Part shown: positions 16,707-25,190 of the stretch, piece by piece
How positions within the stretch are numbered: the stretch's first letter is position 1
How the letters are laid out: the number at the start of each line of letters is the position of its first letter
Assembly (NCBI GenBank): GCA_963736235.1
Contig: CAVTOR010000018.1
Span: 87,963-151,962, forward strand
DNA from: CAVORB01 sp963736235
Lineage (GTDB): Bacteria > Pseudomonadota > Gammaproteobacteria > Chromatiales > Chromatiaceae
DNA: 64,000 bases
Reading direction: 5' to 3'
Made by a program: the position numbers and the translations under genes
Notes under the pieces: generated by a model
Databases searched by the model: none
What the model was told of the DNA's origin: nothing
What the model saw: only the letters and a program-made list of their open reading frames with translations

Positions 16707-17966
16707 ATGCAGACCGATCGGATCATCGCTTTCGTCATGGCAGGCGGACAGGGGTCGCGACTCCAACCGCTCACCTCGGTTCGCTCGAAACCGTCGGTGC
16801 CCTTCGGCGCCAGATATCGAATCGTCGATTTCGTGCTGAGTAATCTGGTGAACTCCCAGATTCACACCATCTACCTGTTGGTCCAGTACAAGTCGCAGTC
16901 GCTGATCGAGCACGTGCGCAAGTCCTGGACCATCTCGCCGTTGCTGCAAGATCAGTTCGTTACCGTCGTGCCGCCGCAGATGATGTCCGGAGAGCATTGG
17001 TTTCAGGGCACCGCCGACGCCGTTCACCAGAACATCAACCTCATCGAGGACCACGCCCCGGACCTGGTCGCGGTGTTCGGCGCGGACCACATCTACCGCA
17101 TGGACATCCGGCAGATGGTCGCCTTCCACCGCGAACGAGAGGCCGACGTCACCATCGCCGCCCTCCCCGTCCCGATCGCGGATGCCCGCGGCTTCGGCGT
17201 CATTGCCGCCGACCCCGAGGGGCGCATCCAGGCCTTCCAGGAGAAACCGGCCGATCCCGCCCCGATGCCGGATGATCCAGCGCACGCGTTCGCCTCGATG
17301 GGGAACTACATCTTCGACACCGAGGTACTCGTGTCGGCTCTCCAGGAGGCGCGCAAGAACGGCGAAACCGACTTCGGTGGGCACGTGCTGCCGCGGCTGC
17401 TGAGAACCCACCGCCTGTTCGCCTACGACTTCGCGACCAACGAGATTCCCGGCATCAAGCCCTATGAGGACCGCGTCTATTGGCGCGACGTCGGCAACAT
17501 CGACGCTTACTTCGACGCCCACAAGGACGTGCTCGGGGGCGAGCCCGTGTTCGATATGTTTAACCCGCAGTGGCCCATCTTCTCCAGCAACTACCAGGGC
17601 CCGGTCGCCCGCGTGCTCGGGGGTGAGCTGCGCAACAGCCTGCTTGGGGCGGCCACGGTCATCCATGACGGCGTGCGCATCCGCGATTCGATCATCCGGC
17701 GCGAGGCGGTGATCGAGGAGGACGTGGAGCTCGAGGACTGCATCGTGATGGACTACAACCGGATCTGCCGTGGCGCACGCCTGCGCCGCGTGATCATCGA
17801 CCGGCACAATATCATCGAGGCCGGCGACGTCATCGGCTACGACGAGGAGGCCGACCGCCAACGCTTCCACGTCAGCCCGTCGGGAATCACGGTCATTCCG
17901 GGCGGGCGCGCGAGTTATTTCGCCCGCGACTCGAGGTCGCGCAGCCGGGGAGGCTACTCGGAGTAG
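16707..17966 (+). CDS. glgC: Glucose-1-phosphate adenylyltransferase
   Basis: This is ADP-glucose pyrophosphorylase, the committed step of glycogen synthesis. The nucleotide-binding motif AFVMAGGQGSRLQPLT opens the protein, GTADAVHQNINLIED lies near residue 105 and ADHIYRMD near 125. The C-terminal left-handed beta-helix (GGELRNSLLGAATVIHDGVR) is complete. The start at 16707 follows GGGGAGGAA and gives 419 residues, the usual length. It is divergent from gpmI; both serve storage and mobilisation of fixed carbon. Confidence 0.96.
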   Translation: MQTDRIIAFVMAGGQGSRLQPLTSVRSKPSVPFGARYRIVDFVLSNLVNSQIHTIYLLVQYKSQSLIEHVRKSWTISPLLQDQFVTVVPPQMMSGEHWFQGTADAVHQNINLIEDHAPDLVAVFGADHIYRMDIRQMVAFHREREADVTIAALPVPIADARGFGVIAADPEGRIQAFQEKPADPAPMPDDPAHAFASMGNYIFDTEVLVSALQEARKNGETDFGGHVLPRLLRTHRLFAYDFATNEIPGIKPYEDRVYWRDVGNIDAYFDAHKDVLGGEPVFDMFNPQWPIFSSNYQGPVARVLGGELRNSLLGAATVIHDGVRIRDSIIRREAVIEEDVELEDCIVMDYNRICRGARLRRVIIDRHNIIEAGDVIGYDEEADRQRFHVSPSGITVIPGGRASYFARDSRSRSRGGYSE

Positions 17967-18431
17967 ATCAGGAGATGCTGCAACTCCCGGTGCCAGTAAG
18001 CTGCAGCATCCGGCGCTCGACTGCCGTGCTTCAAGGACGAGCACGCAGAGCGACGCAAACACTACCGACGCCGCGGAGAGGAACCTCTCCAGCCGCCCGA
18101 CAATGCGATCTTTCATCCGTTCTCACCTCGCTCTTTCGATCAAGCCGGGTGCTGCCGGACCGGAATAACCCACCTATTTGATCAGTTTCCGTTAGAGCAT
18201 TTCTGACCGCGAGCGAATCAAGCTTTTCTTTATCTCATCATCCCCGCTTCCGGCAGCCGAAAAACCGGCTGGCTTGATCAATAACCGAGGTGGTGACGGA
18301 CCGTTGCGCGCGGAATAGATGACGCCCTCTCGGGCGCAAGGGGCGGCTGGCGGGATTGGATTAGGGATCGCGGTCGAATCGCCGAATAGCACCGCGTCAC
18401 GACTCGTTTCTCGGTCAGCTCACCACCGGAG
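17967..18431. other. Intergenic region between glgC and cbpM
   Basis: These 465 bases lie between two convergent genes. No open frame with family features was found. A short dyad (CAGCCG/CGGCTG around AAAAAC at 18254-18271) could form a small hairpin, but no T run follows it on either strand. Confidence 0.4.
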
Positions 18432-18758
18432 CTAGCGTGGCGAATCGCCTCCCAGTGCCCGGAGGCGGGTCTCGAGCGCGGCGATGCGGTCAAGCAGATC
18501 CAGTGCGAGGGCCGCGCCGGCCAGATTCACCCCGAGATCGCGCTGCAAATGCAGGGTGACGCGCGTGCGCCGCAGGCTGCTTGAGGGGAAGCACCACTGG
18601 CGGCCGCTTTCGTCGACGGGTTCGATGATTCCCTGCTCCACCATGGCCTCGATGATCTCCACCTCGACCGCGCAGGAGCGACACAAGTCCGCCAGGGTAA
18701 AGGTCGTCCGCTCGTCGATCAGCTCGACTACAGGCGCAGCTTGGTCTTGTTCGTCCAT
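18432..18758 (-). CDS. cbpM: Chaperone modulator CbpM
   Basis: This MerR-like helix-turn-helix protein in E. coli binds the J domain of CbpA and inhibits its co-chaperone activity. Features are TLADLCRSCAVEVEIIEAMV (predicted helix-turn-helix), a WCFPSSSLRR segment and a terminal helix LDLLDRIAALETRLRALGG. It begins four bases after the cbpA stop. A GTG at 18785 inside cbpA is an alternative start, but the ATG at 18758 places the conserved region near the N-terminus. The cbpA-cbpM order is the usual one. Confidence 0.9.
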   Translation of the reverse strand: MDEQDQAAPVVELIDERTTFTLADLCRSCAVEVEIIEAMVEQGIIEPVDESGRQWCFPSSSLRRTRVTLHLQRDLGVNLAGAALALDLLDRIAALETRLRALGGDSPR

Positions 18759-18762
18759 GGGA

Positions 18763-19719
18763 TCAGGATACCCCCATTGATGCACGCGGATTGAACCCGA
18801 GCTGTACCTTCATTTCCTGGTACAGGTTCTTGGCCGCGCCGCTGTCGGCCCCCGGCAAGACAACCCGCAGCACCACATACAGGTCTCCCGGCTCTTTCCC
18901 GGGCAACCCTCGGCCCTTGAGACGGAGTTTGCGGCCCTGGTTGGAGTTGGCCGGAATCTTCAGATCGACGGCCCCCGTAGGCGTTGGCGCCTGGACGGTC
19001 GCGCCGAGCGCAGCCTCCCACGGGGCGACGGGCAGATCGAGATAGATGTCCGGGCCATCGACGCGAAAATACGGGTGAGCACGGAATTCGACCTCGAGAT
19101 AGAGATCACCTGACCCACCTCCGCCGATGCCGGGGCCGCCCTGACCGACCAGGCGTATCTGCTGACCGGGACGGATGCCTTTCGGGATGCGCACCTTCAG
19201 GGTATGGTCGCGGGTGGTGACGCGTCCATCGTCGGTCAGCTCGGGCATCCGCAGGGTGATGGAATGGGTCGCGCCGGTGAAGCTGTCTTCCAGGTCGATC
19301 AGCACCTTAGCGTGGTGATCCTCGCCGCGCATGCGGAAGGTCCGCCGACGCTCTTCGCCGCCCGCATGTGCGAAGCCACCGCGCCCGAACAGCTCCTCGA
19401 AGAAGTCGCTGTGGCGGTCCGGACCACCGGCCGTGTAACCGCCACCGCTGAACTCGAAACCGGCATCCCAATCCGGCGGCGGGCGGAACTCCTGACCGGC
19501 TTGCCAGTTGGGACCGAGTTGATCATAGGCCGCGCGTTTCTCGGGATCCTTGAGGACCTCGTAGGCCTCGCCGACCTCCTTGAATCTTTCCTCGGCATCG
19601 CCCTCCTTGCTCACGTCCGGGTGATACTTGCGGGCGAGCTTGCGGTAGGCGCGCTTGATCTCGTCCTGCGTGGCGTCACGGGCAACGCCCATGATCTTGT
19701 AGTAGTCCTTGAACTCCAT
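18763..19719 (-). CDS. cbpA: DnaJ-class co-chaperone CbpA (curved DNA-binding protein)
   Basis: The J domain (residues 5-70) has the HPD motif in ARKYHPDVSKEGD, which stimulates the DnaK ATPase. A Gly/Phe-rich linker (about 85-125) contains DFFEELFGRGGF. The C-terminal substrate-binding DnaJ_C domains (about 135-300) include IPKGIRPGQQIRLVGQG and LRLKGRGLPG. There is no zinc-finger domain, which separates it from DnaJ. At 318 residues it has normal CbpA length. It forms an operon with cbpM. Confidence 0.95.
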   Translation of the reverse strand: MEFKDYYKIMGVARDATQDEIKRAYRKLARKYHPDVSKEGDAEERFKEVGEAYEVLKDPEKRAAYDQLGPNWQAGQEFRPPPDWDAGFEFSGGGYTAGGPDRHSDFFEELFGRGGFAHAGGEERRRTFRMRGEDHHAKVLIDLEDSFTGATHSITLRMPELTDDGRVTTRDHTLKVRIPKGIRPGQQIRLVGQGGPGIGGGGSGDLYLEVEFRAHPYFRVDGPDIYLDLPVAPWEAALGATVQAPTPTGAVDLKIPANSNQGRKLRLKGRGLPGKEPGDLYVVLRVVLPGADSGAAKNLYQEMKVQLGFNPRASMGVS

Positions 19720-19783
19720 CGATCCTCACCGTGCTGCTAGGGGGGTGGATCGGCGCTTGCCGGGGTACCCGCTTGCAGACCTG

Positions 19784-20233
19784 TCAGACCAGCAGGCTAT
19801 CGAATTCCTGGTCCTGGGCACGCAACTGGGCGACGAGATAGCCGAGCATGTTTCGGTACACCACGGAGCTCACATCGGGGCTCGCGGCGAGCAAGCTCCG
19901 CAGCGCATCGTGACTGATGCGGAAGAGCAGCCCCGGCGCTTGCGAGGTCACGGTCGCGGCGGCGGGCAGACCGTCGAGCAGGGAGTACTCTCCGAGCAGG
20001 TCACCGGGTCCCCGGTAGCCCAACGTGACCGCGCCGAGGCGGTCGGGCCGGTCCGGTAGGCTGACCTTGAAACGACCCTTGAGCAACAGATACATCTGGG
20101 CATTCTGCGCACCCTCCTCGATGATCACCTCATCCGCCTTGGCCGGCAGAATCTCGCCCGCCTCGTAGATGTCCTGTTTAACGCTCTCGGGGAGGCCTTC
20201 AAAAAGCCTGCTGCTTGCGAACGTATCGTGCAT
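19784..20233 (-). CDS. Stand-alone cyclic-nucleotide-binding domain protein
   Basis: The 149-residue protein is a single cNMP-binding fold from about residue 8 to 125, with EVIIEEGAQNAQMYLLLKGR and GPGDLLGEYSLLDGLPAAAT (the phosphate-binding cassette region). A helix LGYLVAQLRAQDQEFDSLLV ends the protein; there is no helix-turn-helix, so it is not a complete Crp/Fnr regulator. The ATG at 20233, with AAGGG upstream, begins just before the domain; longer in-frame starts add a sequence unlike the family. The partner is unknown. Confidence 0.82.
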   Translation of the reverse strand: MHDTFASSRLFEGLPESVKQDIYEAGEILPAKADEVIIEEGAQNAQMYLLLKGRFKVSLPDRPDRLGAVTLGYRGPGDLLGEYSLLDGLPAAATVTSQAPGLLFRISHDALRSLLAASPDVSSVVYRNMLGYLVAQLRAQDQEFDSLLV

Positions 20234-20372
20234 GATGTGCCCTTGATCCCCGCGCCTTGATTCGTTATTCGAGCTGTCTGGCAGCTTGTGAGGCCGAATC
20301 ATAACACCGCCAAACGCGCTTACGCCGACCTTGCCCGCGAAGGCTGTCCATGCCGCCCCCCTCCAGGGCATC

Positions 20373-20471
20373 TTACCTGGACTGCGAATCGGCGTTGAGC
20401 GCCGCGGGCTCTCGCTCCGGTAGCTCTGTCTCGAAGCTGAAGCCCGCGCTTTCGTAGACGGGCCGCGTCAT
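20373..20471 (-). CDS. Possible 32-residue peptide downstream of tauE
   Basis: A short frame starting MTRPVYESAGFSFETELPER begins three bases after the tauE stop and ends in QSR. The position suggests translational coupling. It could equally be the stub of a longer decayed gene. There is no recognised family. Confidence 0.25.
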   Translation of the reverse strand: MTRPVYESAGFSFETELPEREPAALNADSQSR

Positions 20472-20473
20472 CG

Positions 20474-21268
20474 TCAATCCAGCAGCCCACGCACCGACGG
20501 ATAGAGCAAGATGGCGCCTGTAGTCGCCGCCGTGCCGAGGAACATGAGGCGCAGGAAGCGGTTGCCCTTCTTGATGCCAAAGCTGGCGCCGAGATAGCTC
20601 CCGAGCAGGGCGCCGAGGATCAACCCCGGGGCCAGTGGCCAGATGACATGGCCCATGACCACGTGGGCGATGGCGCCTACCCCGTTCCAGAAGATACCGT
20701 TGGCGGACAGGGTCATCGCCGTTGCGTGCAGCTGATCGTAGCGCAGCAGCCAGAGGTAGATGAAGGTGGTGAACACGCCGCTGCCGGCCGATATCCAGCC
20801 GGAATAGAAGGCGGCCGGAATCATCAAAAGGGCGCCGACGAGCAGGAGCCGCGGCGACAGCCGTTCCGGCTCGAACACTCCCGGCGCGGCCTTTCTGACC
20901 AACGAGATCAGCACCATCGCGATGATGACCCCGCCGATCAGGGGCTTCATGATCTCGCCGGGCACGGCCGCGGCGAACCGGGTGCCGAGCACGACGAACG
21001 GTAAGCCGATCAGGGCGGTCCACCAGAAAACGCGCCAGTCGATCAGGCGCTCGCGGACATAACGCAGGGTCGAGCCGATGCCGATGAAGCCGACCGCGAG
21101 CTTGTGGCTCGCCAGGGCGTTGATGAAGGGCAGCCCGGTAAACAGCAGCACCGGCAGCAGGATCAGCCCGGCGCCGCCGCCGGACAGGCTGGAGAAGAAG
21201 CAGGCGGCGAAGCTGGCCGCGAAGGTCAGCAGAATCAGCGACAGGTTGATGTCCTGCAGGGCGTCCAA
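20474..21268 (-). CDS. TauE/SafE-family membrane anion exporter
   Basis: The 264-residue protein has about eight hydrophobic segments and the family's Gly-rich loop AACFFSSLSGGGAGLILLPV (residues 20-40). A repeat-like second half contains FYSGWISAGSGVFTTFIYLW. TauE/SafE proteins export sulfite, sulfoacetate or related organosulfur anions, and are common in sulfur oxidisers. No sulfur-metabolism genes adjoin it, so the substrate is open. Confidence 0.85.
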   Translation of the reverse strand: MDALQDINLSLILLTFAASFAACFFSSLSGGGAGLILLPVLLFTGLPFINALASHKLAVGFIGIGSTLRYVRERLIDWRVFWWTALIGLPFVVLGTRFAAAVPGEIMKPLIGGVIIAMVLISLVRKAAPGVFEPERLSPRLLLVGALLMIPAAFYSGWISAGSGVFTTFIYLWLLRYDQLHATAMTLSANGIFWNGVGAIAHVVMGHVIWPLAPGLILGALLGSYLGASFGIKKGNRFLRLMFLGTAATTGAILLYPSVRGLLD

Positions 21269-21304
21269 GTTAAACGCGCCGAATCTCGCCCAGTCTCGCG
21301 CCTA

Positions 21305-21700
21305 TCACCAGCAGGGCGCTGCGATGCTGGACATCAGGCCGGCGGCGTCCCTGGGACTGGGAAGAGGCATGCCGCCCCAAGGACCTCCGGCCTTGACGCG
21401 GATGACGTACTCGGCCCATTGCAGCGGACGCGGAAGGTAGCCCACCCGCGCCGCAATGGCGTGCAGCTCTTGGACGAAAGAGATGTCGCAAGGGGTACTG
21501 TCCCCGGACCCCGCGATACAGAAGTCGTGGCGCATACATGCCGCGTCGAACTGATCCACTGGCGGCGGCGCGCCCGCGTTCGGATAACCGACACCACACC
21601 AGTTGCCGTAGATCGGCATGCACTTGAAAGCGGCGGCCGGGGTGGCCGCTGCCGCGAGCAGCAACCCCAATAAGTATGTGACAAGGCGGGGGCGAGTCAT
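21305..21700 (-). CDS. Secreted phospholipase A2-like protein
   Basis: The protein has a clear signal peptide (LLGLLLAAAATPAAA, residues 8-22). A core follows with NWCGVGYPNAGAPPPVDQFD and ACMRHDFC. The glycine loop followed by D..AC..HD.C is the calcium-binding and catalytic arrangement of phospholipase A2 folds, with the His-Asp catalytic pair present. At 131 residues it has the size of a small secreted enzyme. The ATG at 21700 has AAGGAG upstream and is preferred to an earlier in-frame ATG that lacks a signal sequence. Activity is inferred from the motif only. Confidence 0.72.
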   Translation of the reverse strand: MTRPRLVTYLLGLLLAAAATPAAAFKCMPIYGNWCGVGYPNAGAPPPVDQFDAACMRHDFCIAGSGDSTPCDISFVQELHAIAARVGYLPRPLQWAEYVIRVKAGGPWGGMPLPSPRDAAGLMSSIAAPCW

Positions 21701-21855
21701 GGTGTATTCTCCTTGCGGTACGCCAGTGGCGGATATCCTAGCCAAACCCGCAAGCCGCTGGAATCCTCGCCCCCCGGATTCTGCCGCGGACGGACCAGCA
21801 GGCGCGATTGGCGTGTGCCGCACGAGCACGACGGTCCTGCATCGCACGCGCGGGC

Positions 21856-21869
21856 TTGACGTCGGTCAA
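21856..21869. promoter_or_regulatory. Dnr/FNR-type box upstream of the cytochrome c4 gene
   Basis: TTGAC-GTCG-GTCAA is a perfect palindrome with the spacing of Crp/Fnr-family sites, about 95 bases before the start of the diheme cytochrome gene. An identical half-site pair precedes nirS. In denitrifiers such boxes bind NO-responsive Dnr/Nnr regulators or FNR. Confidence 0.75.
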
Positions 21870-21964
21870 AGCCAGGATAACCCCGTTGTTGCTGTAGTGG
21901 TGGGTCCGGACAACTGCACCCTGAACCCTACGTCCATAGTCTCCAAGCCAGCCGCCGAGCGCCG

Positions 21965-22660
21965 ATGTTCAAAGCCGAGATCTCCCTACTCCTGTGCGTG
22001 CTCATCCTCCTCACAACCAGCGCCGCAGCCGAGACCACCGACCCCTTCGCCGACGCGGACCTCCGCAATGGAGAGGACATCAACGAGGTCTGCGCCGGCT
22101 GTCACGGGGAGTTCGGCGAGGGCGGCAAGGAGGGGGAGTATCCGCGGCTCGCCGGTCTGCCCGCCGCATTCATCGTCGAGCAACTCCACCTTTTCCGGGA
22201 CCGTGCGCGCAAGAACCTCGCCATGGTCGAGTACGTCGATCACCGCCAGATGCCCGACGCGGACATCATCGACGTCTCAGCCTATCTCGCCGCCATCGAG
22301 CTACCGAGCAAGCTTCCACCTGTCGACGAGTCCGCACCGGACTTCAATGCCTACGAGCGCCTCCTGGCCACCAAGCGCATCGTCCAGATCCCGCGCGCGG
22401 AAGGCGACCCAGAGGCCGGCAGAAAGCTCTACAGGCGAGAGTGCGGCTCTTGCCACGGACCGGATGGCTGGGGTGATGACGGGGATGGGGTCCCGATGCT
22501 CGCGGGACAGTACACCAACTATCTGTGGCGACAGGTGGACAAGTACATCGACAAGCTCCGAATCCACGACGAGTCGGCCCCGGATGAAGACCTGCTGAGC
22601 GATTTCACCCACGAGGAGCTGCGCGACATCTTCGCCTACCTGTCGACGGCGGACGATTAG
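21965..22660 (+). CDS. Diheme cytochrome c4-type protein
   Basis: A signal peptide (residues 1-22, ending SAAA) precedes two class I cytochrome c domains with heme motifs CAGCHGEFG (about residue 43) and CGSCHGPDG (about 155). Axial methionines are probably those in RQMPDADIIDVSAYL and a corresponding second-domain segment. The layout matches periplasmic cytochrome c4. Its shared regulatory box with nirS and its position suggest it feeds electrons to the nitrite reductase, replacing the nirM cytochrome c551 that is absent here. That role is inferred. Confidence 0.85.
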   Translation: MFKAEISLLLCVLILLTTSAAAETTDPFADADLRNGEDINEVCAGCHGEFGEGGKEGEYPRLAGLPAAFIVEQLHLFRDRARKNLAMVEYVDHRQMPDADIIDVSAYLAAIELPSKLPPVDESAPDFNAYERLLATKRIVQIPRAEGDPEAGRKLYRRECGSCHGPDGWGDDGDGVPMLAGQYTNYLWRQVDKYIDKLRIHDESAPDEDLLSDFTHEELRDIFAYLSTADD

Positions 22661-22764
22661 GAAAGGTCGACCCGGCTGACGAACAGACGGCCGGGCAAAG
22701 GGCATCGGGGACCGAGCGGACCGCGGACCAAGCTTGCTCGGCCGCTCGCCACGCGCGCTTGCCG

Positions 22765-23205
22765 CTACCCGCCGGCGACGCTTAGAACGCTCCGTCTCAA
22801 GCTCTGCTTGTGCTGGCTCAGCAGGTTCAGGGCGTCATCTACGTACGCCTTCGATGTGATATCGCCGTTGATGTAGCGATTCATCAGCTCCAGCCATCGA
22901 CCGTGGATCTCGCAGGTATCCCCGCGGTCTCGCCTTTCCAAGGGACAATCCGGGCAGCTGCTCAGCGACGCCTCATCCGTTACCAACTGCCGCAGCCACT
23001 TCCGGCGATACTCCTCGGCGTTGCGCGTGACCCACTCCAGGGCACGCTGCTGTCTCTGATCCGGCGGGTAGCTCTCGACGTAGGCGCGGATCTGGTCGCA
23101 CTGACGCCGTAGGAAGGTCTCCTCGGAAACCTTCATGTCGTTGCAGCAGCCCGCGAAGCGCGCGATCAGCGCGAGCATCGGATCATCGATGAAGAATGCG
23201 TTCAC
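22765..23205 (-). CDS. Unidentified cysteine-containing protein divergent from nirS
   Basis: The 146-residue cytoplasmic protein has no recognised family. It starts at a GTG with AAAGGG about eight bases upstream. Conserved-looking features are a Cys-Cys pair (FAGCCNDMK), CDQIRAYVE, a CPDCPLE motif and CEIHGRWLELMNRY; the remainder is helical. The Cys and His placement could bind a metal. It shares the nirS intergenic region and its TTGAC-N4-GTCAA box, so it may be co-regulated with denitrification genes. Confidence 0.7.
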   Translation of the reverse strand: MNAFFIDDPMLALIARFAGCCNDMKVSEETFLRRQCDQIRAYVESYPPDQRQQRALEWVTRNAEEYRRKWLRQLVTDEASLSSCPDCPLERRDRGDTCEIHGRWLELMNRYINGDITSKAYVDDALNLLSQHKQSLRRSVLSVAGG

Positions 23206-23280
23206 CGCGGAACCCTTTTCTCGGTACAGACCCGTTGAGCGTAGTCCGCTCCGTCGCCCCGGTCCATCGCGAAATGCGGT

Positions 23281-23294
23281 TTGACCTACGTCAA
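23281..23294. promoter_or_regulatory. Dnr/FNR-type box upstream of nirS
   Basis: TTGAC-CTAC-GTCAA is a perfect dyad in the divergent region, 86 bases before the nirS start and 75 bases before the opposite hypothetical gene. It matches the box upstream of the cytochrome c4 gene in both half-sites. An NO- or oxygen-responsive Crp/Fnr-type activator is the expected ligand. Confidence 0.8.
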
Positions 23295-23380
23295 AGCTGT
23301 GTTGGCGGTGGATTTCATAGTTTGGTTGTGCCGCGACCCGACCCTCTCTCGCCGATCCCACTTTAGGTAGGAGGACCCCT

Positions 23381-25123
23381 ATGATTCGATTCGAACCCAA
23401 GCACACCGGCCGTATGCTGGTGCTGTCTACCCTCGCCCTGGCCCTCGGTGCGGTCCAGGCCGAGGCGCCCAAGAGCGAGCACGCAGGAACGTAAAGAAGG
23501 AGGGAGATGGCCTACGAGGGCGCACCCAGCGCCGTGGCCCCGGCGACGACCAAGGACCTGATCGGCGGTGAAGGACCCGAGATGACCACCGAGGAGTTCG
23601 ACCAGGCCAAGAAGATCTTCTTCCAGCGCTGCGCCGGCTGTCACGGCGTGCTGCGCAAGGGCGCGACCGGCAAACCACTGACCACCGACCTGACGCGTCA
23701 ACTCGGCACACCTTACCTCTCCGCCATGATCACCTACGGCTCGCCCGCGGGCATGCCCAACTGGGGTACCTCAGGCGATCTCACCGAGGCGGAGATCGAC
23801 CTCATGGCCCGCTACCTGCAGCACGAGCCGCCCCTGCCTCCAGAGTTCGGCATGGCGGAAATGAAGGAGACCTGGAAGGTTGTGGTTCCGCCCGAGCAGC
23901 GGCCCACCAAGCAGATGAATGATCTCAACCTGGAGAACCTGTTCTCGGTGACGCTGCGCGACGCCGGCCAGATCGCTCTCATCGACGGCGACTCGAAGGA
24001 GATTGTCGCCGTCATACCCACCGGCTACGCAGTGCACATCTCGCGCCTGTCCGCCTCCGGACGCTATCTCTACGTCATCGGCCGCGACGCCCGGCTGAAC
24101 CTGATCGACCTGTGGATGGAGACCCCCGCCACCGTGGCCGAGATGAAGGTAGGCCTGGAGGCGCGCTCGGTAGAGACCTCAAAGTTCAAGGGCTCGGAGG
24201 ACAAGCTCGCCATCGCCGGCACCTATTGGCCGCCCCAGTACGTCATCATGGACGGCGACACGCTGGAGCCGCTCAAGATCGCCTCGACCCGCGGCATGAC
24301 CGTCGACACCCAGGAGTATCATCCCGAGCCCCGCGTCGCCGCCATCGTCGCCTCGCACCAGCACCCCGAGTTCATCGTCAACGTCAAGGAGACGGGCAAG
24401 GTCCTGCTAGTGAACTACGAGGACCTGGACAATCTCAAGGTCACCGAGATCGGCGCCGCGCCCTTCCTGCACGACGGTGGCTGGGATGCGACCCAGCGCT
24501 ACTTCCTGACCGCCGCCAACAAGTCCAACAAGATCGCCGTGGTGGACTCCAAGGACCAGAAGCTCGCGGCCATGGTCGAAGTCGGGGCGATCCCCCACCC
24601 GGGCCGCGGCGCGAACTTCGTCGATCCGGAGCACGGCCCGGTGTGGGCGACCAGCCATCTGGGCGATGCATCCGTGGTCCTGATCGGCACCGACCCCGAG
24701 GGTCACCCCGACCAGGCATGGAAGGTGGTGCGCAAGCTGGAGGGTCAGGGCGGCGGCTCGCTCTTCATCAAGACCCATCCAAACTCCAAGAACCTCTACG
24801 TCGACACGGCCCTGAACTCGGTCGAGAGCCTGAGCCAGACCATCGCCGTGTTCGACATCGACAATCTGGACGCCAAGTACAAGGTGCTCCCGATCGCCGA
24901 ATGGGCGGACTTGGGCGAGGGTCCCAAGCGCGTGGTGCAGCCGGAGTACAACCAGGCCGGCGACGAGGTCTGGTTCTCGGTCTGGAACGCGAAGGACAAG
25001 ACGTCCGCCATCGTGATCGTGGACGACAAGACCCTGGAGCCCAAGCACATCATCAAGGACGACAGGCTGGTCACGCCGACCGGCAAATTCAACGTCTACA
25101 ACACGGTACACGACGTGTACTGA
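23381..25123 (+). CDS. nirS: Cytochrome cd1 nitrite reductase, with in-frame stop or paired frameshift after the signal peptide
   Basis: NirS reduces nitrite to nitric oxide in the periplasm. A signal peptide (MLVLSTLALALGAVQAEA) begins at 23381 after GGTAGGAGG. The mature protein has the c-heme motif FFQRCAGCHGVLRKGATGKP and a complete d1 propeller with GYAVHISRLSASGRYLYVIG, TRGMTVDTQEYHPEPRVAA and LITPTG-like VTPTGKFNVYNTVHDVY at the end. Between them the frame contains TAA at 23492. The neighbouring frame would read NVKKEGDG there, so a pair of compensating indels between about 23483 and 23515 is likely. A separate ATG at 23507 with AGGAGG upstream would give a signal-less protein that could not receive heme c. 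Confidence 0.93.
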
Positions 25124-25190
25124 CCGGCAATTACGGCCGCGGGCGCCTGTGCGCCCGCGACCTCGGCTTACCACAAGCGAGGATAACGCC

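Noticed and set aside
16626..18116. Long minus-strand open frame (496 codons) across glgC
   Set aside because: It is the antisense shadow of glgC in GC-rich sequence, has no family features, and glgC is unambiguous on the plus strand.
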